From positions 1,054,001 through 1,118,000 of the forward strand of contig CAVQBP010000024.1 of NCBI GenBank assembly GCA_963710745.1: DNA of 64,000 nucleotides, given 5' to 3'. This DNA is from CAVQBP01 sp963710745. Its GTDB lineage: Bacteria; Bacteroidota; Ignavibacteria; Ignavibacteriales; Ignavibacteriaceae. The notes under the pieces were generated by a model. It was not told the DNA's origin, ran no database searches, and saw only the letters and a list, made by a program, of their open reading frames with translations. Numbering within the stretch: position 1 is the stretch's first letter; every line of letters begins with the position of its first letter. The position numbers and the translations under genes were made by a program. Below are positions 36,960 to 46,147 of the stretch, piece after piece.

Positions 36960-37168
36960 ATCCACTCTCAAATGATTTTTAATTTTTCAAAAAACTACTA
37001 TGTTAATTGCTCAAAAAGAATACCAATCACAAAATTGTTGATCCATGGTATTAAGTGTAAAAAATTAGTACTTAAAAATTTTGTCCAAAAACGAAGATTA
37101 TTTTTCCAAATTTTATATAGTTTTAGGATGTTTTTAATTAATTGTTCTAAAAATTATACAGGTACAAT

Positions 37169-39214
37169 ATGTTCACTAATTCAAAAATTAAAATAATATT
37201 TCTTATTGGAACAGCTTTGATCTTATCTTCATGCACTTCAAAGGAAAACCCGGAAAAAGATTATGGATTCCCTTTGTCCAATATAGACTCATCTGCAAAC
37301 CCGGCAAATGATTTTTATCAATATGCTGTGGGAAACTGGATAAAAAATAATCCTATACCTAAAGAGTATAGCCAGTGGGGAACTTTCGCAGTATTAGCTG
37401 AAAAGAATTACAAAATTCTGCATAAAATCCTTGAGGATGCCGCTAATAATAAAGATGCCGGTAAAGGAAGTATTCAGCAGAAAATCGGAGATTTTTATTT
37501 TGCCGGAATGGATACTGACAAAATTGAAGCTGATGGGATAAAACCAATAGAAGCCGAATTAAATAAGATCGATGCAATAAATACTAAAAAAGATCTTCTG
37601 GATGAAATTGTTTATCAGCATGTCCATTTAGGAGCACCTTTATTTAGTTTTGGTTCCGGAATAGATGCCAAAAACAGTAAGATGGAAATTGCTCAGCTGG
37701 TTCAGGGCGGACTTGGACTGCCGGATAAAGATTATTATCTAAACAAGGATAGTTATTCAAAAGAAGTAAGAGAAAAATATATAAACCATTTAACCAACAT
37801 GTTCAGGTTAATTGGTGAAAAAGAACCGGTTTCAAAGGAAGATGCTTCTGCTGTAATGAATATTGAAACCCGGCTTGCAAAAGCCTCAATGTCCAAAGTA
37901 GAAAGAAGAGATCCAAATAAAACTTACCATAAAATGAACCTTGTAAAACTGGAACAACTATCTCCCGGTTTTAACTGGAGTGATTATTTTAAAAAATCAG
38001 GTATACCAAACATTGACAGCCTGAATGTGGAACAGCCTGACTTTTTTAAAGAAGTAAGCAAAGTTGTAGAAGAAACTCCGATAGATAACTGGAAACCTTA
38101 TTTAAAATGGAACCTGGTTAATTCGTCTGCTAATTATCTTGATTCAAATTTTGTAAATGAGCATTTCGATTTCTATAGCAAATTTTTATACGGATCGAAA
38201 GTGCTTCAGCCAAGGTGGAAAAGGGTTTTATTTAGAGCTGATGGTTCAATTGGAGAATTACTCGGACAGCTTTATGTTAAAGAGGTTTTTCCGCCTGAAG
38301 CAAAAGTGCGTGCTTTGAAAATTGTTAGAAGCCTTCTGGAAGCAATGCAGGAGAGAATTAATAATCTTGACTGGATGAGTCCTGATACAAAGAAACAAGC
38401 GTTACACAAACTCGATTTATTTAAAGTCAAAATCGGATATCCGGATAAGTGGATTGATTATAAAGCATTGAATATTGAAAGAGATTCTTATTATACAAAT
38501 GCAATCCGCTGCGCTGAATTTAGTTTTAACAGGGATATTAAAAAAATTGATAATCCTGTAGATCCAACAGAATGGGAAATGACCCCTCAAACAGTTAATG
38601 CATATTATGAGCCTTTAAGGAATGAAATTGTTTTCCCTGCAGCAATTCTCCAGCCTCCTTTCTTTAATCAAAATGCCGATGATGCGATTAATTACGGCGC
38701 AATGGGAGCTGTAATCGGTCATGAGATAACTCACGGTTTCGATGATCAAGGAAGGCAATATGACGCCAGCGGAAATGTAAAAGACTGGTGGACAAAAGAC
38801 GATGAAACTAAATTTAATGAGCATGCAAAAAAAATTATCGAGCAGTTTGATTCGTATATGCCTGTTGATACTATGCATGTAAACGGAAAACTTACCGAAG
38901 GTGAAAACATCGCCGACCTGGGAGGTTTAAATGTTTCTTTTACAGCTTTCAAAAAAACCGATGAGTATAAAAGCGGGGAAAAGATAGATGGGTATACTCC
39001 CACACAAAGATTTTTCCTTGGTTGGGCTCAGGTTTGGGAAAGTAATACCCGGCCGCAGACTGCTAAACTTTTAATTAAAACCGATCCGCATTCACCTGAT
39101 AGATTCAGAGTTAATGGTCCGTTCAGCAATATGCCTGAATTCTGGAAAGCCTTTAATGTAAAAGAAGGCGAACCAATGAGAGCCCCGGCAGTTAAACTCG
39201 TTAAAATATGGTAA
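37169..39214 (+). CDS. M13-family metallopeptidase (neprilysin/PepO-like)
   Basis: Zinc endopeptidase of 681 residues, probably lipid-anchored: a signal peptide ends in LILSSC (Cys22). The zinc site is His518-Glu-x2-His522 (GHEITH), the third ligand is Glu579 in GENIADLGG, and the C-terminal RFRVNGPFSNMPEFWKAF with a final KLVKIW is standard for M13. The large helical N-terminal domain (NDFYQYAVGNWIKNNPIP) is intact. It degrades peptides outside the cytoplasm. A terminator hairpin follows the stop. Confidence 0.95.
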   Translation: MFTNSKIKIIFLIGTALILSSCTSKENPEKDYGFPLSNIDSSANPANDFYQYAVGNWIKNNPIPKEYSQWGTFAVLAEKNYKILHKILEDAANNKDAGKGSIQQKIGDFYFAGMDTDKIEADGIKPIEAELNKIDAINTKKDLLDEIVYQHVHLGAPLFSFGSGIDAKNSKMEIAQLVQGGLGLPDKDYYLNKDSYSKEVREKYINHLTNMFRLIGEKEPVSKEDASAVMNIETRLAKASMSKVERRDPNKTYHKMNLVKLEQLSPGFNWSDYFKKSGIPNIDSLNVEQPDFFKEVSKVVEETPIDNWKPYLKWNLVNSSANYLDSNFVNEHFDFYSKFLYGSKVLQPRWKRVLFRADGSIGELLGQLYVKEVFPPEAKVRALKIVRSLLEAMQERINNLDWMSPDTKKQALHKLDLFKVKIGYPDKWIDYKALNIERDSYYTNAIRCAEFSFNRDIKKIDNPVDPTEWEMTPQTVNAYYEPLRNEIVFPAAILQPPFFNQNADDAINYGAMGAVIGHEITHGFDDQGRQYDASGNVKDWWTKDDETKFNEHAKKIIEQFDSYMPVDTMHVNGKLTEGENIADLGGLNVSFTAFKKTDEYKSGEKIDGYTPTQRFFLGWAQVWESNTRPQTAKLLIKTDPHSPDRFRVNGPFSNMPEFWKAFNVKEGEPMRAPAVKLVKIW

Positions 39215-39216
39215 TA

Positions 39217-39263
39217 AAAGTTTTAATCAGGGGTGAATTGGCAGTTCGCCCCTAAAACTTTTT
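39217..39263. terminator. rho-independent terminator after the M13 gene
   Basis: AGGGGTGAA (39229-39237) pairs with TTCGCCCCT (39245-39253, one G-T pair) around a 7-base loop. Outer flanks AAAAGTTTT (from 39217) and AAAACTTTT (to about 39262) add pairing and a T-run. It lies just after the M13 stop. Confidence 0.8.
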
Positions 39264-39338
39264 ATTGAAAAATATTAGGCTAAATTCTTTCAGGAAAAAC
39301 GAACAACAGATAACAACCTATAAACAACAAGCAGTATC

Positions 39339-40469
39339 TCAATACCATTTAAATAATTTTAGACCTATTATAAAGAATAAAATCCCCATTCCAAGCAAAA
39401 CAAAAAATGGTAAAGCAATATCGTTAAAACCTGCACCTTCAATAAAGATACTTCTGATTGAATCGGAAAGCATTGTAAGAGGTATAATTTTAATGAATGG
39501 AATAGACCAGTCCGGAAAATGCTGATAACTGAAAAAAATACCTGAAAGGACAAACATAGGAGTAGTAACCGCACTTATAATTCCGTTTCCGACTTCGGGA
39601 TTGGCGGTACGGCATGAGATGATCGTTGCCATACCTGCAAAATTTATGTTGCCGGCAATGAATATAAGGAATAAAGCTGCAATATTTCCCTGAATAGTTA
39701 TACCGAATACTAAATTAGCAAAAATAAAAAGGAGTAAAGATTCAATAAAATTCATTATTGTTCTTACAGACATAAAAGAGGCCAGGAAATATGTTTTTTT
39801 CATCGGTGTAGCAATCATCCTTCTTAATAATTTCTTTGATCTCTTTTCAATGAGAGTATAACCAAGTCCCCAGATAGACGACATAAGAATCCCAAGTGCC
39901 ATTAACCCTGGTATAAGAAAATCAATATACCTTGTCCCTTTTAATGTAAGAGGTTCGATATTTGCGCTATTTTCCTTCGGAAGTCTATTGTTTCCAAGTA
40001 TTTGAGAAAGTCTGAGATAGTTAAGCTGAGCATCGGGTCCGGAAGGATCAAAATGATATTTAACCGTTCCGCCCGAATCTTCAACCACCAGGTTAATTTC
40101 TCCTTTTTTAAGCAGCTTGTCTGCATCTTTCCAATTCAATTCCCGGAAGATATAAACTGTATTGCCGAGTTTTATATTCTTAATTTCAAGACTAAATTCA
40201 GGAGGATTATTATCTTTATTAATCTTCCGGCCATACTTGTTTAGGAAAGATATGATGGAATTGGAACTGTCATGCATGTTATTTTTATTTTCAATCAAAC
40301 CGATTCTGGCAGTTGTTACTGATTTTTGAGTAAAAGCTATACCTAATCCCAGCGCCATAAGAATCGGGAAAACAATACCCCAGAAAAGCACAGATGGTTC
40401 GCGCATTAATTCTTTTGCGTGTGCAATCACTAAAGCTTTAAGCTGTCCTGATTTAAATGATTTATTCAT
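39339..40469 (-). CDS. ABC-2 type transporter permease
   Basis: Membrane subunit of an ABC exporter, 376 residues. An N-terminal helix (WGIVFPILMALGLGIAF) is followed by an extracytoplasmic region (~45-185) and then five or six helices at the C-terminal end, the ABC-2/YhgE-like layout. The ATG at 40469 overlaps the end of the ATPase gene by 8 bp and carries AGGAAG upstream; the frame upstream of that lies inside the ATPase. Substrate unknown. Confidence 0.88.
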   Translation of the reverse strand: MNKSFKSGQLKALVIAHAKELMREPSVLFWGIVFPILMALGLGIAFTQKSVTTARIGLIENKNNMHDSSNSIISFLNKYGRKINKDNNPPEFSLEIKNIKLGNTVYIFRELNWKDADKLLKKGEINLVVEDSGGTVKYHFDPSGPDAQLNYLRLSQILGNNRLPKENSANIEPLTLKGTRYIDFLIPGLMALGILMSSIWGLGYTLIEKRSKKLLRRMIATPMKKTYFLASFMSVRTIMNFIESLLLFIFANLVFGITIQGNIAALFLIFIAGNINFAGMATIISCRTANPEVGNGIISAVTTPMFVLSGIFFSYQHFPDWSIPFIKIIPLTMLSDSIRSIFIEGAGFNDIALPFFVLLGMGILFFIIGLKLFKWY

Positions 40470-41403
40470 TAAGATGTCTTCCTGCAAGATTAATAAAAAG
40501 ATCATCTAATGTTTTTCTCCGGCTCTCAAAACCGTTCAGCCTGAGATTTTTTTCTTTTAAGAAATTAAGAAAACCCGGGAGATCGGTTTCAATATCTCTT
40601 ATAACAAGAAGCCCTTTGTTATTTACAGGATCCCATTCAATATTAAAAGCTGAGTTTTTAAATAACTGCTCCGGATTTGCAGATCTTTCAAGTATAAATT
40701 CAATATAATGCTCTTCGCCTTCATTAAGAAGTTCGGTTAAAGTTCCCTCTTTGAGGATCTTTCCATAATCCATAATTACTATATAATCACATAGCCTTTC
40801 AGCTTCCTCCATGTAGTGAGTAGTCAGCAGCAATGACGTCTGCGATTTTTCCTTCAGTTCATTAAGTATTGACCAAATTTCCCTTCTTGCGTTAGGATCC
40901 AGCCCGGTTGTTGGTTCATCAAGAAGCAAAATTTTAGGATTATTAAGTAAAGCGATGCCCAGGGCAAGTTTTTGTTTTTGTCCTCCCGATAAATTTACCG
41001 TATAAGATTTCTTTTTCTCTTCCAGACCTACAAGATTTATAATCTGATCAACTCTGTCCTTCTTTAGTTCATAAAAACTTGCAAACATATTTAATGTTTC
41101 TTTAACAGTTAACTTATCAATAAACCTAGTTTCCTGTAGCGAAAGTCCGATGGCATTATGAATTTCATCTTCATTCCCTTTCCAGTGTTTGTTCAAGATT
41201 AGAATTTCCCCTTTATCCGGTTTCTGAATTCCTTCTATCATTTCAACAAGAGTTGTTTTACCGGCCCCGTTCGGCCCCAGTAATGCAATAAATTGACCTT
41301 TATGGATTTTCAGGCTGATTCCTTTAACAGCATCAACTGTTTTAAAGGATTTATAAACATCTTTTACTTCAGCAACAAAGTTATTATCAGCAAACTGAAC
41401 CAT
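40462..41403 (-). CDS. ABC transporter ATP-binding protein
   Basis: ATPase subunit, 313 residues, partner of the permease that follows. Walker A is LLGPNGAGKTTLVE, the signature is VNLSGGQKQKLAL, Walker B is ILLLDEPTTGLDPNA, and the H-loop is LLTTHYMEEAE. The ~80-residue extension after the ATPase core is the usual accessory domain of ABC-2 ATPases. Drug, lipid or glycan export are all possible. Confidence 0.94.
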   Translation of the reverse strand: MVQFADNNFVAEVKDVYKSFKTVDAVKGISLKIHKGQFIALLGPNGAGKTTLVEMIEGIQKPDKGEILILNKHWKGNEDEIHNAIGLSLQETRFIDKLTVKETLNMFASFYELKKDRVDQIINLVGLEEKKKSYTVNLSGGQKQKLALGIALLNNPKILLLDEPTTGLDPNARREIWSILNELKEKSQTSLLLTTHYMEEAERLCDYIVIMDYGKILKEGTLTELLNEGEEHYIEFILERSANPEQLFKNSAFNIEWDPVNNKGLLVIRDIETDLPGFLNFLKEKNLRLNGFESRRKTLDDLFINLAGRHLNE

Positions 41404-41509
41404 TGGCTTATATAAATAATTTAAATAGGATTTTAAAGAAATGCTGAAACTTAATACTTAGTTTTTTAAGAAAAAAGAAACCTTCAGAATGAATTAGAGT
41501 TAAATCTTA

Positions 41510-42238
41510 TTAACCCCAGTTAGTTTCAAGTATGCTTAAAACAGATTCACCGGAAGAAATCTGATGAATGCATTTTATTTTATTTTCTTCTTTATTTATT
41601 TCAATTGCAGATTTAACACTACTCCCATATGCCGTTTCTTTTTTATAGTTAACCTTTAAATGTTTCAAATAGTAATTTTCCAATATGTTTTTCGGCACCA
41701 TTTCCAGGGCCCATTCAACATATTTTATGTTATTCACATGCTGATTTGAATCGATATCAACATAACGGACATCGAACTCCTTTTCGAAATCAATTTTTGA
41801 TATTTTATTTATATTACCGAATTCCAATTCGGTCATTTTATTTTTATCGACGCCATATCCTTCAAAAATATCATCGGTAATCCTGGTCGGCCTTTTTGTA
41901 TCGGTATTAAGGAAAAGCCACATCGAATTAGCTGTAACAATTTGATTCCCTTTTAAATCAAGTATATCGAAATACCTGAATGCATGGAACCCTTTTAAAT
42001 GAGACGGTTGGGTTCTTACTTTTACAGTCTCTTTAAATCCGGGATATCTTAATATTTTTATATCCCACTTGTAAAGCACCCAGCCGACATGATGCAGAGT
42101 ATAATACTCAATTCCCCGGTTCACATGTTCACTATGCAGAATTGCTATATCTTCAAAATATCTGAGCAGACTATATATTGAAGCTCTCTGCTTTAAATCA
42201 ATATCATAATAATGAATAAAATAATTTTGTTCGTACAT
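41510..42238 (-). CDS. acyl-ACP thioesterase
   Basis: Double hot-dog thioesterase (FatA/FatB-like bacterial family), 242 residues, which releases fatty acids from ACP. IHYYDIDLKQRASIYSLLRY begins the first hot dog, with GWVLYKWDIKILRYPGF and the TANSMWLFLNTDTKRPTRI strand. The second repeat holds DIDSNQHVNNIKYVEWALEM, the Asn/His-containing catalytic segment. Complete in length. No lipid-synthesis neighbours apart from the ABC pair. Confidence 0.9.
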   Translation of the reverse strand: MYEQNYFIHYYDIDLKQRASIYSLLRYFEDIAILHSEHVNRGIEYYTLHHVGWVLYKWDIKILRYPGFKETVKVRTQPSHLKGFHAFRYFDILDLKGNQIVTANSMWLFLNTDTKRPTRITDDIFEGYGVDKNKMTELEFGNINKISKIDFEKEFDVRYVDIDSNQHVNNIKYVEWALEMVPKNILENYYLKHLKVNYKKETAYGSSVKSAIEINKEENKIKCIHQISSGESVLSILETNWG

Positions 42239-42274
42239 ATTGCTGAGTTAAAAATCCCCGGATTTTCATCCTAT

Positions 42275-42727
42275 TTATTTTATAATATATTTTTTGATAA
42301 CAAGATATTTCAAATCTGTATCCCCGGCATTATTGATTCCATGCTCAACATGAGAGGGACAATACAGGCTTGTCATCGGACCAACAACTTTTCTATAACC
42401 GTTCAGGTAAAATTCAGCCTTACCTTCAAGCACAAAAAAGAATTCATCTTCAGCATGCTTGTGCGGCGGGTGAGTAGCCTCGTGCGGTCTAACTACACTA
42501 AGCTTTATTGTTCTGCCGTCAAGAAAATTCTTCTCTGCAAACCAGTATAAATACCCCGATTTGGTCTTTTCTGCTTTATCCATCGAAAAAGTATTAACAC
42601 AATTATCAAGGGTATATTTCAAAGTGTCACCGGTTTGCTGATTGTAAGCTGATGATTGAGCAAAAATTTCAGCAGCAGCAAATAATGATAAGACAATCGA
42701 ACAGTAAACGAATAAATATTTTTTCAT
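42275..42727 (-). CDS. exported cupin-domain protein
   Basis: 150 residues with a signal peptide (FVYCSIVLSLFAAAEIFAQ). The cupin motif 1 appears as THPPHKHAEDEFFFVLEGKA: His, His and Glu ligands plus the following Gly. Motif 2 is YCPSHVEHGINNAG, so a metal site is likely. GAGGAT precedes ATG. Role unknown; may bind a small ligand in the periplasm. It forms a minus-strand group with the VOC gene upstream. Confidence 0.85.
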   Translation of the reverse strand: MKKYLFVYCSIVLSLFAAAEIFAQSSAYNQQTGDTLKYTLDNCVNTFSMDKAEKTKSGYLYWFAEKNFLDGRTIKLSVVRPHEATHPPHKHAEDEFFFVLEGKAEFYLNGYRKVVGPMTSLYCPSHVEHGINNAGDTDLKYLVIKKYIIK

Positions 42728-42763
42728 AAGATCCTCGTTTAAATAAGTTTCAGTATGATTGTA

Positions 42764-43147
42764 TCAAATCATAGGTTTTGCTCTTTTACAAAGCTGAAGC
42801 GGTATACCAAAAGGATCGCGAAGCATAAATAAATGAGATCCGTCATCCATTTTTATCTCTTCTTCAAATGTTGCACCAGCAGAGATCAATTTATCTTTAA
42901 TTTTTACGGGATCATCAACAGTCAGCGCAAAATGAAATTCCAGAGGATTTTGCTTTTCATATTCAGGAATCCTTGCTGTAGTATTAGAATAAATTTCCAT
43001 CATAACTTTACCGGCTTTATCTGTTAAAAATCTTGTAAAAGGATATTTATCCATCGATTTCACTAATTTCATTTCACAATTATCAACATACCATTTACTC
43101 ATTTCAACCGGTTTGGAAACGTTTAGTGCAAAATGTTCAAAAGTCAT
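42764..43147 (-). CDS. VOC-family protein
   Basis: 127 residues, a single vicinal-oxygen-chelate unit. FEHFALNVSKPVEMSKWYVD opens the first beta-alpha-beta-beta-beta module and HFALTVDDP the second. The C-terminal LFMLRDPFGIPLQLCKRAKP carries a typical metal-side segment. GGGAG lies a few bases before ATG. It precedes the cupin gene by 36 bp in the same direction. Activity unknown. Confidence 0.85.
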   Translation of the reverse strand: MTFEHFALNVSKPVEMSKWYVDNCEMKLVKSMDKYPFTRFLTDKAGKVMMEIYSNTTARIPEYEKQNPLEFHFALTVDDPVKIKDKLISAGATFEEEIKMDDGSHLFMLRDPFGIPLQLCKRAKPMI

Positions 43148-43358
43148 TTTTACTCCCTTTTGTTTTCATTAAATATTTTTTTTATAAATGATGAACCTTT
43201 AATATTTTAAAGGATATCAGTAATATAAAACTGTTACTATGCATCTTCAAACTCAGGAAGATAAATATTTTAATTTATACAGCACTTTATTTTTTCTTAT
43301 AATTGATTATCTTTCTATAACTTCTTTACTGAACTCTTTTTGCTACCGAGGTATAGAA

Positions 43359-44663
43359 ATGGATAAAACAAAACAATCCGAATCCACCTTAAAATTGCTG
43401 GAGGAAAATAAACGTCTTCGTACAGCAATCGAAGAACTTTCAGTATTAAATGAAATTTCAACAGCAATATCTTCTACCCAGCCTCTTGAGCAAATAATTG
43501 ATCTTATCGTCCGTAAATGTGTTAAGCATCTGGAAGTAGAGCAGGGTGCAGTAATGCTGTTAGACGAGCAGGATCTGGAAAAACCTTTCAGGACAATGAT
43601 CCGCAAACAGGATTCGGTTTCGAATTACCTCCCTTACCGATTGGATGCCCAGTTAACAGGCTGGATGCTGAAGAACAAAACACCTCTGCTTATAAATGAT
43701 CTTGAAAAAGATTCAAGATTTAATTTTATGGTCAGCGACGGATTCCCCATTCACTCGCTGTTAAGCGTCCCTATGAATGTGAAAGGGAAAATGATTGGAC
43801 TCTTAACCGTATTTAACAAGAAAACAAATACCGGTTTTTCAAATAATGACCAGCGACTGCTGGGTATTATCTCTGCACAGTCGGCACAAATAATTGAGAA
43901 TGCGCGTTTATACCAGGAAGAACAGGCTCTTCTGCATCTTCAGGAAGAAATGCGCCTTGCCTATGAAATACAGGTTGACCTGCTTCCCAAGTTTCAGCCG
44001 GAAGTTTCGGGATATCAAATTGCAGGTAAAAGTATCCCCGCAAAAGATGTTGGCGGCGATTATTTCGATTTTATCCAGATAGATGAAGACAGGATGGCTT
44101 TTTGTATTGCCGATATTTCAGGAAAAGGGATCCCTGCAGCAATATTAATGGCAAACCTGCAGGCTTCTTTAAGAGGCCAGGCAAAACTCAATAAATCATG
44201 CAAAGATTGTGTTTCTTTTACAAATGATATTTTGTATCATAACACCGCTCCAAATAAATTCGCAACATTGTTTTATGGAATATTAAATAGTGTAACCCAC
44301 GAAATTACCTATTGTAACGCAGGCCATAACGAACCTTTCCTCTTTTCCAAGGAAAATAATTTAACAAAATTATCTACAGGCGGTTTAGTAGCCGGGATTG
44401 TACCATCATACCCTTTTGAAGAAGCTAAACTTACCGTAAAACCGGGCGAGCTGCTTGTCCTTTTTTCCGATGGCATAACCGAAGCAATGAACAGCAATGA
44501 AGAGGAATACGGTGATGACCGGTTAAAGGAAGTTATAATAAAAAACAGAACTGAATTACCTGAGAATTTGTTGGAAATTATTTTTAAAGAAGTAAAAAAG
44601 TTCTGCGGCAGCACCGCTCAAATGGATGACATGACAATTGTCATAGTAAAAAAACAGGAATAA
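43359..44663 (+). CDS. GAF-PP2C (RsbU-like) serine phosphatase
   Basis: 434 residues. A GAF sensor domain is at ~25-190 (start ELSVLNEISTAIS, later LLSVPMNVKGKMIGLLTVFN) and a short coiled coil follows. The SpoIIE/PP2C phosphatase domain has metal-site motifs VGGDYFDF, ADISGKGIPAA, NAGHNEPF, SDGITEAMN and DDMTIV. It dephosphorylates an anti-sigma-antagonist-type STAS protein; an STAS gene lies two genes downstream. The start 43359 has GAGG upstream; the in-frame ATG at 43239 would add ~40 residues with a Tyr/Phe-rich stretch not typical of this family. Confidence 0.92.
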   Translation: MDKTKQSESTLKLLEENKRLRTAIEELSVLNEISTAISSTQPLEQIIDLIVRKCVKHLEVEQGAVMLLDEQDLEKPFRTMIRKQDSVSNYLPYRLDAQLTGWMLKNKTPLLINDLEKDSRFNFMVSDGFPIHSLLSVPMNVKGKMIGLLTVFNKKTNTGFSNNDQRLLGIISAQSAQIIENARLYQEEQALLHLQEEMRLAYEIQVDLLPKFQPEVSGYQIAGKSIPAKDVGGDYFDFIQIDEDRMAFCIADISGKGIPAAILMANLQASLRGQAKLNKSCKDCVSFTNDILYHNTAPNKFATLFYGILNSVTHEITYCNAGHNEPFLFSKENNLTKLSTGGLVAGIVPSYPFEEAKLTVKPGELLVLFSDGITEAMNSNEEEYGDDRLKEVIIKNRTELPENLLEIIFKEVKKFCGSTAQMDDMTIVIVKKQE

Positions 44664-44796
44664 TAAGACCTTTAATCATCGGTTAAACAATTTAAAGTCT
44701 CAAAACAATAAGGAATGATTGTTAAAAAATATCCAGCTGTATTTCATTTCATTTTGCTTAACAGATTAAGTGATAATGACAGAAGGAGGGAATCAA

Positions 44797-45555
44797 ATGT
44801 ATATGCGCTTTTTGCAATTGAAAATTGATCCGCAGTACGGTGATAATTTTAAAGAATTTTATGAGAATACTGTCTATCCAAAATTACAAAATATGCCGGG
44901 ATGCCAGTTTGCATGTCTTATTAAAAGCGGGGTGGCAAATAACGATTTTATTTCTCTTACTTTCTGGGAAACTCTTAACCAGGCAGAAAATTATGAGAAG
45001 AAGGGAGAATTTCACCGCTTGATTGAACAAGCCCGGCCATTTTTATCTGAATCTACGGAATGGAAAATACATTTATCAGATAATATTGAACTGCAGTATG
45101 CTCCTGTTTCGGAAGAACCCGTAATAAAGAAGTATTCTGTAAAAGCTCAGAAAAATAATTACGATAATTTGAATGTTTCAAATTCTAACATGTTTATCAG
45201 AATAGTCTCCGTAAAAGTACAGGCAGATAAACTGGATGAATTTAAAAAGATTTATGCAGAAGAAATCATTCCCGAATTAAAATCTGTTAAAGGATGTCAA
45301 AATGTTTATCTGATTGAAAGCACAAACGAAGATGATGAATATATTTCATTAACAGTATGGAGCGATAAGGAAAGCGCTGATGATTATGAAGCAAGCGGTA
45401 ATTTTACCAGGCTTGTAAATAAAATTAAACATACTTTTTCCCAATTCTACTTATGGAAAATGGCTTTGGAAAAAGATTATAATGCTAAAGTTAAAACCAC
45501 TGATGACTTGAAAGTCGAACACTATAACTTAGTCACAGGTAAAAGCTTCACCTGA
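44797..45555 (+). CDS. tandem antibiotic-biosynthesis-monooxygenase (ABM) domain protein
   Basis: 252 residues containing two ABM-type dimeric alpha-beta barrel units, each about 95 residues: MRFLQLKIDPQYGDNFKEFY with CLIKSG and ISLTFWET, then IRIVSVKVQADKLDEFKKIY with VYLIESTNEDDEYISLTVWS. The repeat implies an internal duplication forming an intramolecular dimer. Start 44797 has AGGAGG upstream. Such domains often act as small haem or polyketide oxygenases or as mere ligand binders. It sits between the PP2C and STAS genes, so it may act in the same signalling unit. Confidence 0.8.
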   Translation: MYMRFLQLKIDPQYGDNFKEFYENTVYPKLQNMPGCQFACLIKSGVANNDFISLTFWETLNQAENYEKKGEFHRLIEQARPFLSESTEWKIHLSDNIELQYAPVSEEPVIKKYSVKAQKNNYDNLNVSNSNMFIRIVSVKVQADKLDEFKKIYAEEIIPELKSVKGCQNVYLIESTNEDDEYISLTVWSDKESADDYEASGNFTRLVNKIKHTFSQFYLWKMALEKDYNAKVKTTDDLKVEHYNLVTGKSFT

Positions 45556-45761
45556 GAATTAAAATAGTGAAAATGAGTTATTTAAACTGGGAACAAAAAA
45601 TTTTATAGCAACCGCGAATAGAATTTTTATAAATGACCGATTTCCATTTGTTTTATCCTGGAGCTATTATTGAAAATAAAAGATACAAAATAGATATTAT
45701 TCTTTCGGTTAAAAAGAATAGCAAGAAAATTGTTCTTTAACAAATTTAAAAGGAGGAAAAA

Positions 45762-46103
45762 ATGAGTATGAAAGTTAAAGAAAACTATAATGCTGTAGTT
45801 ATTGAGATGAAGGGAAAGCTCGTCGGCGGTCCTCTATCATCAGAATTTAGCAATACTCTGTACAATCACATGGATAAGGGGGAAAAAAATGTTGTGGTTG
45901 ATTTGGGAAATGTGACATATGTAAATAGTTCCGGGCTGGGAATATTAATCAGCGGCTTAACATCAATGCGGAAAAACGGCGGTGATTTAAAGCTTGCAAA
46001 TATCAACAACAAGATTGAAGGTTTACTTTCTATAACTAAGCTGAACCAGATATTTGAACAGTTTAATTCTGTGGATGAAGCAGTTAAAAGCTATCTTAAA
46101 TAA
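45762..46103 (+). CDS. STAS-domain anti-sigma factor antagonist
   Basis: 113 residues, a lone STAS fold. The phosphorylatable serine segment is NVTYVNSSGLGILISGL, with the Ser-Ser-Gly loop typical of SpoIIAA/RsbV. It carries a strong AAAGGAGG before ATG. Likely the substrate of the GAF-PP2C phosphatase two genes upstream. No RsbW-like ATPase is encoded in the window, so the kinase side of the switch lies elsewhere or is a Ser/Thr kinase (inference). Confidence 0.9.
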   Translation: MSMKVKENYNAVVIEMKGKLVGGPLSSEFSNTLYNHMDKGEKNVVVDLGNVTYVNSSGLGILISGLTSMRKNGGDLKLANINNKIEGLLSITKLNQIFEQFNSVDEAVKSYLK

Positions 46104-46147
46104 TTTAGTTATTGAAAAAATATACAACTTCATCCAGAAGGATTAAA

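Noticed and set aside
36779..36982. Plus-strand frame of 67 codons opposite the small minus-strand gene
   Set aside because: Composition is dominated by Phe, Tyr, His and Gln as expected from the antisense of an acidic coding frame; no ribosome site.
36972..37196. Plus-strand frame overlapping the start of the M13 gene
   Set aside because: Highly basic and Cys-rich, overlaps the M13 start by 28 bp and has no SD; the M13 start with lipobox signal is clear.
39265..39525. Plus-strand frame overlapping the end of the ABC permease gene
   Set aside because: Antisense to the C-terminal membrane helices of the permease; composition unlike a protein.
42212..42550. Plus-strand frame across the thioesterase-cupin boundary
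   Set aside because: Antisense to two well-supported genes with intact catalytic motifs; no ribosome site.
43239..43358. Upstream extension of the GAF-PP2C gene to ATG 43239
   Set aside because: The extra 40 residues are rich in Phe and Tyr and not GAF-like; the ATG at 43359 has GAGG at good spacing.
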